Positions 9,302 through 18,290 are shown, counted from the first letter of the stretch. The stretch: DNA of 64,000 bases from Neoaquamicrobium sediminum (GCF_013240295.1 NZ_JABETK010000002.1:1736001-1800000); one strand, 5' to 3'. Notes: generated by a model not told the origin, from the letters alone. Program-made: numbers and translations.

Positions 9302-10531
9302 GTGAACATCTTGTCCGACATCGCAGCAGGCGCGTCCCGGCCGGCGGCCGAAAACACCGTCTTTCCCGTCATTCTGGCGGTGAGCCTGTGCCACCTGCTC
9401 AACGACGTCCTGCAATCGTTGCTGGCCGCCATCTACCCAATGCTGAAGACGGATTACGCACTCGACTTCTGGCAGATCGGCCTGCTCACGCTCACCTTCC
9501 AGGTGACCGCCTCGCTGCTGCAGCCCGCAATCGGCCTCTACACCGACCGCAGGCCGATGCCGCAATCACTGCCCGTCGGCATGGCTTCGAGCATGTGCGG
9601 CCTGCTGCTGCTGGCTTTCGCATCGAACTATCCGCTGCTGCTCGCCGGCGCGGCGATGATCGGCATCGGCTCGGCTATCTTCCATCCGGAGGCCTCGCGC
9701 GTAGCCCGGCTCGCATCCGGCGGCCGCTACGGGCTGGCACAGTCGCTGTTCCAGGTCGGCGGCAATTTTGGCACGGCCATCGGGCCGCTGCTCGCCGCCT
9801 TCATCGTCGTTCCACGAGGGCAGACGAGCGTTGCCTGGTTCTCGCTGATCGCCCTTCTGGGCATGTTGATCCTGCGCCAGGTCGGAAACTGGTACGGACG
9901 CTACCAAGCCGCGAATGCCGGACGCAGCCCCTTGAGCACGGCGCTGCCGCTGCCGCGCAAGCGTATCCTGATCGCGCTCGTCGTTCTCGCGCTACTGGTC
10001 TTCACCAAGAACATCTACACGGCCAGCGTGACGAGCTACTACACCTTCTTCCTGATCGAGAAGTTCGACGTGACCGTGCAGCAGTCGCAGATGATGCTGT
10101 TCCTGTTCCTGGGCGCAATGGCGCTGGGCACCGTAATGGGCGGCCCCATCGGCGACCGGTTCGGCTCCAAGACGGTGATCTGGTTCTCGATCCTCGGCGT
10201 GTTGCCGTTCACGCTCGCACTGCCCTATGCCGACCTTTTCTGGAGCGGTGTACTTTCCTTCGCGATCGGCGTCATCATGGCGTCGGCGTTCCCTGCCATC
10301 GTCGTCTTCGCACAGGAGCTCGTGCCGGGCCGTGTGGGTATGATCGCCGGCATCTTCTTCGGCTTCGCCTTCGGCATGGGCGGCATCGCGGCCGCCGTAC
10401 TCGGCGTGCTGGCCGACACAAACGGCATCGAATGGGTCTATCAGATCTGCTCGTACCTGCCGTTCCTCGGCCTGCTGACGATTTTCCTGCCCGGAACGCG
10501 GGAATTGCGCGTCGGGAGCCCCAGCGGCTGA
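9302..10531 (+). CDS. MFS exporter, fosmidomycin-resistance (Fsr)-like
   Basis: About 409 residues with 12 predicted membrane segments. Family features are VSLCHLLNDVLQSLLAAIYPMLK in the first helix, a loop after helix 2 reading YTDRRPMPQSLP, GIGSAIFHPEASRVAR in helix 4, and the pseudo-repeat GDRFGSKTVIWFSILGV in the C-half. The GxGSAxFHPE element is characteristic of Fsr. The start is uncertain: GTG at 9302 gives the usual length with only a weak ribosome site, and a TTG at 9311 is possible. The substrate is unknown. Divergent from an AraC regulator of the type that controls exporters. Confidence 0.83.
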   Translation: MNILSDIAAGASRPAAENTVFPVILAVSLCHLLNDVLQSLLAAIYPMLKTDYALDFWQIGLLTLTFQVTASLLQPAIGLYTDRRPMPQSLPVGMASSMCGLLLLAFASNYPLLLAGAAMIGIGSAIFHPEASRVARLASGGRYGLAQSLFQVGGNFGTAIGPLLAAFIVVPRGQTSVAWFSLIALLGMLILRQVGNWYGRYQAANAGRSPLSTALPLPRKRILIALVVLALLVFTKNIYTASVTSYYTFFLIEKFDVTVQQSQMMLFLFLGAMALGTVMGGPIGDRFGSKTVIWFSILGVLPFTLALPYADLFWSGVLSFAIGVIMASAFPAIVVFAQELVPGRVGMIAGIFFGFAFGMGGIAAAVLGVLADTNGIEWVYQICSYLPFLGLLTIFLPGTRELRVGSPSG

Positions 10532-10543
10532 CGGGATGGTTCG

Positions 10544-10972
10544 TTAAGGTTCAAGGTCGACCGCAGCCCGAAAACTGCCATCCATGTGGAATGGCACTGA
10601 CGTGTGTTCGTGGACGATCTTCCATTCTCCATCGGTTCGGGCGAGACACACGGTCAGCCGCTGCCACCATTCGGCACTCTCGCCCTCCCCCGTGATGGCA
10701 GCCATCTTCTGCAGGCCATAGCAGACAGCAAGATCGCCGCTGACGACGACCTTCAGGTCACGCTCTTCGATCTCCACAGGCCCCTCCCACTTGTCGAGCC
10801 ACGCCGCCATGCCCGGAACATCGAACCCGTGAGCCAGCGGCGGCGCCAAGTCGAAAAGGACTGCTTCAGTCGCAAACTGCGCGCCAATGGAAGCGGCATC
10901 CTTTCGGCGGTGGCCTTCACGAACTGCGTCGAGCACTGCCGCGATGCTTGCCTTGTCTTTGTCGAATGTCAT
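10544..10972 (-). CDS. SnoaL/NTF2-like fold protein
   Basis: 142 residues of the small cone-shaped NTF2 fold. Elements are REGHRRKDAASIGAQFATEAVLFDLAPP near the start, a middle strand VVVSGDLAVCYGLQKM, and the C-terminal strand pair WWQRLTVCLARTDGEWKIVHEHTSVPF, typical of the DUF4440/SnoaL-like group. The ATG at 10972 has GGAGG just upstream; ATGs at 10993 and 10984 are also in frame. It converges on the MFS gene with a 12-bp gap. No catalytic role can be assigned. Confidence 0.8.
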   Translation of the reverse strand: MTFDKDKASIAAVLDAVREGHRRKDAASIGAQFATEAVLFDLAPPLAHGFDVPGMAAWLDKWEGPVEIEERDLKVVVSGDLAVCYGLQKMAAITGEGESAEWWQRLTVCLARTDGEWKIVHEHTSVPFHMDGSFRAAVDLEP

Positions 10973-11139
10973 GGTCGCCTCCATCGATTGCATTATTTTC
11001 CTTCCAAGGACGCAGACGCCTTGTCGACCCCGACACCGGAGGCCACTTTTTCGGATCGACCGGAAATGTTGCGTCGGGCCCCCTCTTCCGCTATAGGACC
11101 GCCACCCGCGTAGACACCCTTGGAGGCAACGCGGATGGG

Positions 11140-11157
11140 AGCGGCTGCAGAGCCGCT
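11140..11157 (+). promoter_or_regulatory. Leader hairpin upstream of rplY
   Basis: AGCGGCT (11140-11146) pairs with AGCCGCT (11151-11157) around a GCAG loop, followed by TTCGACGTTT. It lies 60 nt before the rplY start. It could be a weak attenuator or an r-protein autoregulatory site; the T tract is too interrupted for a confident terminator. Confidence 0.3.
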
Positions 11158-11216
11158 TTCGACGTTTGAGGGCTCAGGCCCGCGAACGCTCCAGCTACGA
11201 AACGAAAGGAAATGCC

Positions 11217-11855
11217 ATGAGCCAGTCTTACGAGCTCAAGGCCGAGGCGCGCGAACGGGTCGGTAAGGGGTCCGCCCGGGAACTTCGTCGCAACGGTATG
11301 GTGCCAGCAGTCATTTACGGCGACAAGCAGACCCCGCTGTCTATCGCCCTGAACTACAAGGACGTCTACTACAAGATTCATGGCGGCGGTTTCATGACCA
11401 CCATCGCCACGATCAACGTCGACGGCAAGAAGATCCAGGTCCTGCCCAAGGACTACCAGCTCGATCCGGTGCGCGATTTTCCGATGCACGTGGACTTCCT
11501 GCGGGTCAGCAAGAACACGGTCGTCACCGTCAACATCCCGGTTCACTTCATCAATGAAGAGAAGTCCGTCGGTATCAAGCGCGGCGGCGTGCTGAACGTC
11601 GTGCGTCACGATATCGAGGCGCATGTCCCGGCCAACGAGATCCCCGACTTCATCGAGGTCGATCTGGCAGGCACCGACCTGGGCGACTCGATCCACATCT
11701 CCTCGGTCACCCTGCCGAAGGACGTGAAGCCGACGATCACCGACCGCGATTTCACGATCGCCACCATCGCTGCGCCGGCTGGCCTCAAGTCCGAGGCCGA
11801 CGAAGAGGCGGCTGAGGTCGAGGACGAAAACGAAGAAGAGGGCGACGAGGAATAG
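11217..11855 (+). CDS. rplY: 50S ribosomal protein L25/general stress protein Ctc
   Basis: 212 residues, the long Ctc form. The N-terminal 5S-rRNA-binding L25 domain (about 1-95) contains KGSARELRRNGMVPAVIYG, and the C-terminal TL5 beta domain (about 97-190) contains VTVNIPVHFINEEKSVGIKRGG. An acidic tail rich in Glu/Asp closes the protein. The ATG at 11217 follows AAAGGA at 6-7 nt spacing; a frame extension to 11166 is not supported. It heads the rplY-pth-(exoD)-ychF run of translation genes common in rhizobia. Confidence 0.95.
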   Translation: MSQSYELKAEARERVGKGSARELRRNGMVPAVIYGDKQTPLSIALNYKDVYYKIHGGGFMTTIATINVDGKKIQVLPKDYQLDPVRDFPMHVDFLRVSKNTVVTVNIPVHFINEEKSVGIKRGGVLNVVRHDIEAHVPANEIPDFIEVDLAGTDLGDSIHISSVTLPKDVKPTITDRDFTIATIAAPAGLKSEADEEAAEVEDENEEEGDEE

Positions 11856-11878
11856 TCGCCGCGCCGGGAGTACCCGCC

Positions 11879-12595
11879 ATGCTGCTCATCGCTGGTTTGG
11901 GCAATCCCGGCCCGAAATACGAAGACAACCGGCACAATGTCGGCTTCATGGCGGCGGACGAAATCGCCCGCCGCCATTCCTTCGCCCCCTGGTCGAAAAA
12001 GTTCCAGGGGCTGATCGCCGAAGGCCGCATTGCCGGCCAGAAGGTGCTTCTCATCAAGCCGCAGACCTTCATGAACCTATCCGGCCAGTCGGTCGGCGAG
12101 GCCATGCGCTTTCACAAGCTTTCGCCGGCCGATCTGCTGGTCATGTATGACGAGCTCGACCTTGCCCCCGGAAAGGTGCGCATCAAGACCGGCGGCGGCG
12201 CCGGCGGCCACAACGGCATCCGCTCCATCGACGCCCATTGCGGCAAGGAGTATCGCCGCATGCGCATCGGCATCGGCCATCCAGGCGTCAAGGAGATGGT
12301 GACCCACCACGTACTCGGCGACTTCGCAAAATCGGATCGGGAGTGGCTGGAGCCGCTGCTCGAGGCCATCGCTGACAATGCGGACAAGCTCGTTGCCGGC
12401 GACAACAATGGCTTCATGAACAAGACCAGCCTTGCCGTACAGGGCACGGAAGAGCCGGCCCCTAAGGCCGAGCGGCCCGCCACACCCGGCAAGAGCCATA
12501 TCCGGCAGGCACGTCCCCGGCCGAATGCCATGCAGGTTCCCGAGACCGGCCCGATGGCGGCGATGCTCAAGAAGCTTTTCGGCGACAAGGGCTGA
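11879..12595 (+). CDS. pth: Peptidyl-tRNA hydrolase
   Basis: Releases tRNA from peptidyl-tRNA dropped by ribosomes. 238 residues. Catalytic features are LGNPGPKYEDNRHNVGF (Asn9, catalytic His19), KPQTFMNLSGQSV, and YDELDLAPGKVRIKTGGGAGGHNGIRS carrying the catalytic Asp. The C-terminal extension beyond about residue 185, rich in Pro/Lys/Arg, is usual in alphaproteobacteria. It starts 23 bp after rplY and is probably cotranscribed with it. Confidence 0.96.
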   Translation: MLLIAGLGNPGPKYEDNRHNVGFMAADEIARRHSFAPWSKKFQGLIAEGRIAGQKVLLIKPQTFMNLSGQSVGEAMRFHKLSPADLLVMYDELDLAPGKVRIKTGGGAGGHNGIRSIDAHCGKEYRRMRIGIGHPGVKEMVTHHVLGDFAKSDREWLEPLLEAIADNADKLVAGDNNGFMNKTSLAVQGTEEPAPKAERPATPGKSHIRQARPRPNAMQVPETGPMAAMLKKLFGDKG

Positions 12596-12645
12596 ATCGG
12601 GCTTTCGCCGGAACCAATCGGCACTGCCAGGCGTCTGTTGACATC

Positions 12646-13242
12646 ATGAAGGACGATTGCGAACCCGAATCGGTCGAGGACGTGCTCGAATGCGTCGAGG
12701 AAGCCGGCGCTGCGGAGGAACGTGTGTCGGTGCGCGAAATCGTCCACCGCATCGGCGACGACGCGTTCCCGCCACTCATTCTGGCGCCTGCCCTGATTAT
12801 CGTGACCCCTGCCAGCGCAATCATCGGCCTGTCGACGTTCTGCGGGACGATCGTCGCACTGGTGGCGATCCAGATGGTCATTGGCCGAGACAGGCTGTGG
12901 CTGCCGGCCTTCATCCTCAACCGCACCATCGAGCAGCAGCGCCTGGAGCGTGTCATCGGCCGTATAGAGCGGCCCGCCCGCTATATCGATCGCCTGACAC
13001 GGAAGCGGCTGACAATGCTGGTCGATCCACCCATGGCGCGCGTGTGGGCGCTCGTCTGTTTGCTGCTGTCAATGGTCATTCCGGTGCTGGAACTGGTGCC
13101 GATGTCATCCACCATAATCGCGGCGACGATTTCGCTGTTTGCGCTGGCGATGCTCGCGCGCGACGGGCTGCTTGTAGTGATGGGGCTGCTCGTGCTTGGT
13201 GGCGCGGCATCGCTCGCGTTGGGCGTTGTCTCGACTGGCTAG
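12646..13242 (+). CDS. Exopolysaccharide synthesis protein ExoD family
   Basis: 198 residues. The N-terminus is soluble and acidic, followed by four hydrophobic segments (about 42-60, 62-80, 125-150, 155-195). ExoD-family markers are LILAPALIIVTPASAIIGLSTFCGTIVALVAIQM and the short WLPAFILNRTI motif. The family was named for exopolysaccharide and alkali-tolerance phenotypes in Sinorhizobium; its molecular activity is unknown. It lies 50 bp after pth on the same strand and before ychF. Confidence 0.85.
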   Translation: MKDDCEPESVEDVLECVEEAGAAEERVSVREIVHRIGDDAFPPLILAPALIIVTPASAIIGLSTFCGTIVALVAIQMVIGRDRLWLPAFILNRTIEQQRLERVIGRIERPARYIDRLTRKRLTMLVDPPMARVWALVCLLLSMVIPVLELVPMSSTIIAATISLFALAMLARDGLLVVMGLLVLGGAASLALGVVSTG

Positions 13243-13319
13243 ACCTTCGGGGGTTGACGATCATCGACCGTTTCGCCCATAGCCCTGTGCAAATTCTGCT
13301 TTCCCGATAGGACCACATC

Positions 13320-14423
13320 ATGGGTTTCAAATGCGGCATCGTTGGGTTGCCCAACGTCGGCAAGTCGACGCTGTTCAACGCACTGACCAAGACGGCCGCG
13401 GCACAGGCCGCAAACTATCCCTTCTGCACGATCGAGCCGAACACCGGCGAGGTCGCTGTGCCCGACAGCCGGTTGCAGCAGATCGCCGGGATCGCCAAGT
13501 CCAAGGAGATCATCCCCACCCGCATATCATTCGTGGACATTGCCGGTCTGGTGCGCGGCGCCTCGAAGGGCGAAGGGCTGGGCAATCAGTTCCTGGCCAA
13601 CATCCGCGAGGTCGACGCCATCGTGCATGTGCTGCGCTGCTTCGAGGATGACGACATCACCCATGTCGAGGGCCGCATCGATCCGGTCGCAGACGCCGAG
13701 ACCGTCGAGACGGAGTTGATGCTCGCCGATCTCGAAAGCCTCGAGCGCCGCATCGTGCAGGTGCGCAAGCGCGCCACCGGCAAGGAGAAGGAGGCAATGA
13801 CGGTCCTGCCGGTGATGGAACAGTCGCTCGCGCTGCTTCAGGACGGCAAGCCGGTGCGCATGATGCTGGACGGCATCGCGGCCGAGGACCTCAATATCCT
13901 GCAGGGCCTGAACCTGCTCACGTCCAAGCCTGTGCTTTACGTTTGCAACGTCGCCGAAAGCGACGCGGCCGGCGGCAACGAGCATACCAGGGCTGTCGAG
14001 GCGATGGCCGAGAAACAGGGCGCAAAGACGGTCGTCATCTCCGCCGCGATCGAAGCGGAGGTCGCGCAGCTCGCCGACGAGGAGGCGAAGGAATATCTCG
14101 AGGCGATGGGCCTGGTAGAGCCCGGCCTCGACCGGCTGATCCGCGCCGGCTACGACCTGCTCAACCTTATCACCTACTTCACAGCCGGCCCGAAGGAGAC
14201 CCGCGCCTGGACGGTGGAGAAGGGTTCCAAGGCTCCGCGGGCGGCCGGCGTCATCCATACCGACTTCGAGCGTGGCTTCATTCGCGCCCAGACAATCGCT
14301 TTCAACGATTACGTCACGCTGGGTGGCGAGACGGCGGCGAAGGAAGCCGGCAAGGCGCGCGACGAAGGCAAGGAGTACGTCGTGCAGGACGGCGACGTGC
14401 TGCTGTTCAAGTTCAACACCTGA
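13320..14423 (+). CDS. ychF: Redox-regulated ATPase YchF (Obg family)
   Basis: 367 residues. The G domain starts at once: GIVGLPNVGKSTLFNALT (P-loop), then DIAGLVRGASKGEGLGNQFL (switch/G3), and NVAE in place of the NKxD guanine specificity motif, the change that makes YchF prefer ATP. The C-terminal TGS domain (about 283-366) ends in YVVQDGDVLLFKFNT. It associates with ribosomes and affects stress responses. Full length and intact. Confidence 0.96.
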   Translation: MGFKCGIVGLPNVGKSTLFNALTKTAAAQAANYPFCTIEPNTGEVAVPDSRLQQIAGIAKSKEIIPTRISFVDIAGLVRGASKGEGLGNQFLANIREVDAIVHVLRCFEDDDITHVEGRIDPVADAETVETELMLADLESLERRIVQVRKRATGKEKEAMTVLPVMEQSLALLQDGKPVRMMLDGIAAEDLNILQGLNLLTSKPVLYVCNVAESDAAGGNEHTRAVEAMAEKQGAKTVVISAAIEAEVAQLADEEAKEYLEAMGLVEPGLDRLIRAGYDLLNLITYFTAGPKETRAWTVEKGSKAPRAAGVIHTDFERGFIRAQTIAFNDYVTLGGETAAKEAGKARDEGKEYVVQDGDVLLFKFNT

Positions 14424-14716
14424 ACAGCGAGCCCGGCTGATCCGCTCCCAACTACCTCCTTAGAGGTAATGGCTACTCCGTTTGGATGATGCCGGACGCA
14501 ACAGGAAGCCGTTGCGCCGGCAACCGCCCGCAATATCATCGCGGGACCGTGATGGCTCCGGTGCGGAGTCAAGGGAAACACGGACAGGGTGGGTAAACGG
14601 GGACGGACGGAACAGCGCGTTCCGGTCCGCTATTCTTTGCGACGCCATCGGCCCACGGGGGCAATGGGGGTTAGCCGAGCACGCCTGTAGCGCGCTCCAG
14701 CCAACGGAGTTTGGCT
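14424..14716. other. Intergenic region ychF-peroxidase, no gene seen
   Basis: 293 bp without a convincing frame. A short TACCTC-CTTA-GAGGTA hairpin at about 14453-14468 lies just after ychF but has no T tract. The peroxidase promoter should lie in the right half; no clear -35/-10 pair was recognised. Confidence 0.5.
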
Positions 14717-16324
14717 ATGTCGCTGAAGACCAAGACGATACCCAGGAAGACCATGTCGAGCCTGACAACCGAACTTGTCGGCTCGCTCAAGATGAAGGCA
14801 AATGCGGTGAAGACCACGCCCGGCCACGGCCAGGCGGGTCGTCATCCGACCCGGGAGCTGCTCGATACCCTGTCGGGCCACAAGGACCCCGGCATGTTCG
14901 GCCGGATGTTCCCGAAACTCGAACCCTTGCGCGTTTCCGACGCGAAGTTGGAAGACCTGGCAAGGGCGATGGTCGACTCCTCGCCGGGTTCGCCCGACGG
15001 GAACAATGACGACATCCCCTCCGGCTTCACCTATCTCGGCCAGTTCGTCGATCACGACATCAGCCTGGACATGACCTCGCTGGGCGACAAGGAGAAAGAC
15101 CCTCTCGGCATCGAGAACTTCCGCACGCCGAGCCTCGACCTCGACGCCATCTACGGGCTCGGGCCGGATGGAAGCCCGCACCTTTATGCGCGCAATCCTG
15201 ACAACAAGAACAAGCCGGGGCCGAAATTCCTGATCGGCAAGAATTTCGACACCGGCGAAGGGGCATTCCGCAACGATCTGCCGCGCAATCCTGAGGGACG
15301 CGCCCTGATCGGCGATCACCGCAATGACGAGAACCTGCTGGTCGCCCAGACGCACCTGGCGTTCCTGAAGTTCCACAACAAGGTCTGCGACATCGTCGCC
15401 GGCAGCGCCAACCCGCCGGACAATGTGTTCATGGAAGCGCGCAGGATCGTCACCTGGCATTACCAGTGGATGATCCTGCACGATTTCGTCGAACGGCTCT
15501 GCGGAGACGCGATCGTCGCCAAGATCCTGCACGACGGGCGCAAATTCTACCGCTTCAAACGCGTGCCCTACATGCCGGTCGAATTCTCCGCGGCCGCATA
15601 CCGCCTTGGGCACTCGATGGTACGCCAGCGCTATCCGCACAACCGCATCTTCACCGGCGCGGATTTCGATCTCTTCTTTGGCTTCTCCGGCCTATCTGGT
15701 CAGATCGTCGGCGATCTCGCACCCGTACCACCAACGGGACCGCTACCGGTGTCGACGCTGCCGTCGAACTGGATCATCGACTGGCGGCGTTTCTTCGAGC
15801 TTGGCGACAGCGGGGGCGCTCCCGTCACGACGACGCCCTCGCGGAAGATCGACCCGTATCTCGTGCCGGCTCTGGCAAAACTGCCCGGAGAGGACGAGAC
15901 CAGCCTGAGTGCCATCCTCGCCTTCCGTAATCTGAAACGCGGCGTCACACTGGGTCTTCCTTCCGGCCAGGATGTTGCCACCGCGATGAAGATCAAGAAC
16001 CCGCTCACCCCGGACGAGATCGCCTCGGACTCGGGCGGCTCCACGGATGGGGCCGTCGCCAAGCAGCATGGCATGCATACGGCAACGCCGCTCTGGTACT
16101 ACATCCTCAAGGAGGCCAAGGTTCGCCACGACGGAAAGCGCCTGGGTCCGGTGGGTTCGGCGATCATATCGGAGGTGTTCGTCGGCCTCGTCCATGGCGA
16201 CCACGCCTCCTATCTGTGGCAACGCACAAACTGGAAGCCGACGCTGCCGTCGGCTCAGGCGAACGACTTCACCATGGTCGACATGCTGCGCCTGATCGAC
16301 GACATCAATCCGCTGGGTGACTGA
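14717..16324 (+). CDS. Animal-type haem peroxidase family protein
   Basis: 535 residues of the bacterial branch of the animal haem peroxidase superfamily (myeloperoxidase/cyclooxygenase fold). The distal site is FTYLGQFVDHDIS, with the Asp-His pair that binds haem and acts as acid-base. The proximal site is FSAAAYRLGHSMVRQRY, whose His ligates iron. HRNDENLLVAQTHLAFLKFHNKVCD is the conserved helix between them. No signal peptide is obvious, so export by Sec is not indicated. The ATG at 14717 is preceded by GGAG 7 nt upstream and preferred to a TTG two codons earlier. Monocistronic, with a GC-rich hairpin after it. Confidence 0.87.
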   Translation: MSLKTKTIPRKTMSSLTTELVGSLKMKANAVKTTPGHGQAGRHPTRELLDTLSGHKDPGMFGRMFPKLEPLRVSDAKLEDLARAMVDSSPGSPDGNNDDIPSGFTYLGQFVDHDISLDMTSLGDKEKDPLGIENFRTPSLDLDAIYGLGPDGSPHLYARNPDNKNKPGPKFLIGKNFDTGEGAFRNDLPRNPEGRALIGDHRNDENLLVAQTHLAFLKFHNKVCDIVAGSANPPDNVFMEARRIVTWHYQWMILHDFVERLCGDAIVAKILHDGRKFYRFKRVPYMPVEFSAAAYRLGHSMVRQRYPHNRIFTGADFDLFFGFSGLSGQIVGDLAPVPPTGPLPVSTLPSNWIIDWRRFFELGDSGGAPVTTTPSRKIDPYLVPALAKLPGEDETSLSAILAFRNLKRGVTLGLPSGQDVATAMKIKNPLTPDEIASDSGGSTDGAVAKQHGMHTATPLWYYILKEAKVRHDGKRLGPVGSAIISEVFVGLVHGDHASYLWQRTNWKPTLPSAQANDFTMVDMLRLIDDINPLGD

Positions 16325-16348
16325 CCGACGGGACTGCATTTGAAGACT

Positions 16349-16376
16349 GCCGGCGCGGCTCCGCTGCCGCGCCGGC
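16349..16376 (+). terminator. GC-rich hairpin after the peroxidase gene
   Basis: An 11-bp perfect stem, GCCGGCGCGGC (16349-16359) with GCCGCGCCGGC (16366-16376), and a 6-nt loop. There is no T tract, so it may stop transcription with help or protect the 3' end. Confidence 0.45.
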
Positions 16377-16439
16377 GTTGGCCGAACCCAAATGATGCCT
16401 TGGGGAATTGCCTTTTGCGCATCACGACGGCATTAGTCT

Positions 16440-16455
16440 TGTTCAAGCATGAACA
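16440..16455 (+). promoter_or_regulatory. Palindrome upstream of the MaoC pair
   Basis: TGTTCA-AGCA-TGAACA, a perfect 6-bp dyad ending 10 bp before the first MaoC start codon and overlapping its ribosome site region. A candidate operator; no regulator gene is adjacent. Confidence 0.35.
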
Positions 16456-16465
16456 GGATTTGCCG

Positions 16466-16933
16466 ATGACCGGGAAGCGTTGGGCGTTCGAGGATTTCGC
16501 CGAAGGGGCGACGATCGACCTCGGGCAGAAACACGTCACAGCCGAAGAGATCATCGAGTTCGCGAGCGAATTCGACGCCCAGCCGATGCATCTCGACGAG
16601 GAAGCCGGCAAGGCCAGTATCCTCGGAGGACTGGCGGCATCAGGCTGGCATACGTGCTGCATGTTCATGCGGCTGATGTGCGACGGCTTCCTGCTCGATT
16701 CGACCTCGCAGGGCTCGCCCGGCATCGACTACGTGCGCTGGAAGAAGCCGGTGTTGGCAGGCGACACGCTCACCGGCACGAGCACTGTTACGGCAAAGCG
16801 TGCCTCGTCCTCGCGGCCCAATCTCGGTCTCGTTACCGTACGCCACGAACTCGTCAACCAGCGCGGCGAGGTCGTGCTGGAACTGCAGAACACCGGCATG
16901 TTCCTCAAGCGCATGGCGGGAGAAGCGGCATGA
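16466..16933 (+). CDS. MaoC-like hot-dog-fold dehydratase/hydratase (first of a pair)
   Basis: 155 residues of a single hot-dog domain. The MaoC hydratase signature covers about 25-60: FASEFDAQPMHLDEEAGKASILGGLAASGWHT, with the Asp-x4-His pair (D35, H40) as the likely catalytic residues. Such proteins hydrate or dehydrate acyl-CoA esters. The start at 16466 was chosen because the upstream frame extension lacks homology and AGGATTTG gives a ribosome site. Its stop overlaps the next start as ATGA, and the two related proteins probably form a heteromer. The pathway is unknown. Confidence 0.85.
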   Translation: MTGKRWAFEDFAEGATIDLGQKHVTAEEIIEFASEFDAQPMHLDEEAGKASILGGLAASGWHTCCMFMRLMCDGFLLDSTSQGSPGIDYVRWKKPVLAGDTLTGTSTVTAKRASSSRPNLGLVTVRHELVNQRGEVVLELQNTGMFLKRMAGEAA

Positions 16934-17400
16934 CCCTCGACGCCTATTTCCGCATCGGCGAAACGATCACGCTCGGCTCGCATACCTTCGAGGCCGACGA
17001 GATCAAGGCGTTTGCCGCCAAATACGATCCGCAGCGCTTCCACATGGATGAGGAGGAAGCCAAACACAGCGTCTTCGGCGGGCTGTGCGCGTCGGGCTGG
17101 CACACGGCCGCGACCTGGATGAAGTACAATCTCAAGAGACGCGAGGACGCTGGCGAGCAGCCCTGGGATGGCGTCGGCGAGGCCCCGCAGTTCGGCCCCT
17201 CGCCCGGTTTCCAGAATCTCAAATGGCTGAAGCCCGTCTATGCCGGCGAAACCGTCACTTTCACGCGCCGGGCGCTCGCCCATCGCGCCCTCGCCTCGCG
17301 GCCCGGCTGGCGCCTGCTGACGATTGCCTGCGAGGCATTCGATTCAACCGGCGACAAGGTGCTGGAATTCGAGAGTGCCGTCCTCGTCAAAGCCGCCTAG
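16930..17400 (+). CDS. MaoC-like hot-dog-fold dehydratase/hydratase (second of a pair)
   Basis: 156 residues, clearly related to its upstream neighbour. FAAKYDPQRFHMDEEEAKHSVFGGLCASGWHTAATWMK carries the same D-x4-H arrangement and ASGWHT element. An insertion rich in Lys/Arg/Glu (about 63-80) precedes FQNLKWLKPVYAGETVTF. It is translationally coupled to the first gene through a 4-bp ATGA overlap. Its stop codon overlaps the stop of the convergent oxidoreductase gene by 2 bp. Confidence 0.84.
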   Translation: MTLDAYFRIGETITLGSHTFEADEIKAFAAKYDPQRFHMDEEEAKHSVFGGLCASGWHTAATWMKYNLKRREDAGEQPWDGVGEAPQFGPSPGFQNLKWLKPVYAGETVTFTRRALAHRALASRPGWRLLTIACEAFDSTGDKVLEFESAVLVKAA

Positions 17401-18290
17401 AAAACCAGCGATCGGTGGGTGGCAACGCCTGCCATCACCCCATCGGCCGAAGCAAAAGCGATGCTGTGCGCGCCCCGCGCGATGTCGCCTGCGGCAAAGA
17501 CGTTCGGCACGCTGGTCATCTGCATTCCGTCCGTGCGGATGATCTGGCCGAACGGCGCCTCGTCCATAGCGCAGCCGAGTTGGCCGGCGATGTCGCTGTT
17601 CATATGCGAGCGCAGGCCGACGAAAAGCGCATCGACGTCCCGCATGCGGCCGCCGGCAAGCTCGACAGCCGACAGGGCGTCACCCTCTCCGTGCAAGGCG
17701 GTGACTGCGCCGCGCTCGACTGCCACGCCGCGGCGGTCGAGTTCGGCCAGCACCTCGGGCTCCGGCTCCAGCACGTCGTTGACGAAGATAGTGGTGGGCC
17801 CCCATTCCGCGATCAGCATCGCCTGATGCACCGATACCGGCATGGTCGCCAGCACGCCGAGACGCTGGCCCGCATATTCGTAGCCGTGGCAATAGGGGCA
17901 ATGAAGCACCGAGCGACCCCAGCGTTGCTTTAGGCCGGGAATCTCGGGCAGTTCGTCCGACAGCCCATAGGCAAGCACCAGTCGCTCGCTTTCCAGCATC
18001 CGGCCGTCCTCCAGCCGCACGCCAAAGCCATCCCCTTGTGCCTGCGCGCTTGCCACCTTTCCTTCGACGAAGGTGACGGTTGGATAGGCCGCGACCTGTG
18101 CGCGTGCCGTCGCCAGGATCGCGCCAGGCGCGCTGCCGTCCTGCGCGAAGAAGCCGTGCGAGTGTTCGGCAAAGCGGTTGCGCGGCGCGCCGGCATCGAC
18201 GACGCATACGGAACGGCGCGCGCGTGCCAGGTACATGGCCGCCGAGAGGCCGGCGAAGCTGCCGCCGACGATGATCGCATCATGATGCAT
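17397..18290 (-). CDS. Thioredoxin-reductase-like FAD/NAD(P) oxidoreductase
   Basis: 297 residues. The FAD-binding Rossmann motif is DAIIVGGSFAGLSAAMYLARARRSVCVVD at the N-terminus, a redox pair CPYC sits in the middle (LHCPYCHGYEYAG), and the C-terminal FAD motif is VFAAGDIARGAHS. The CPYC replaces the CATC-type pair of true thioredoxin reductase, so this is one of the TrxR-like paralogues whose partner is not thioredoxin for certain. The ATG at 18290 overlaps the end of the Rrf2 gene by 11 bp, so the two are one operon and the oxidoreductase is likely controlled by that regulator. Confidence 0.87.
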   Translation of the reverse strand: MHHDAIIVGGSFAGLSAAMYLARARRSVCVVDAGAPRNRFAEHSHGFFAQDGSAPGAILATARAQVAAYPTVTFVEGKVASAQAQGDGFGVRLEDGRMLESERLVLAYGLSDELPEIPGLKQRWGRSVLHCPYCHGYEYAGQRLGVLATMPVSVHQAMLIAEWGPTTIFVNDVLEPEPEVLAELDRRGVAVERGAVTALHGEGDALSAVELAGGRMRDVDALFVGLRSHMNSDIAGQLGCAMDEAPFGQIIRTDGMQMTSVPNVFAAGDIARGAHSIAFASADGVMAGVATHRSLVF

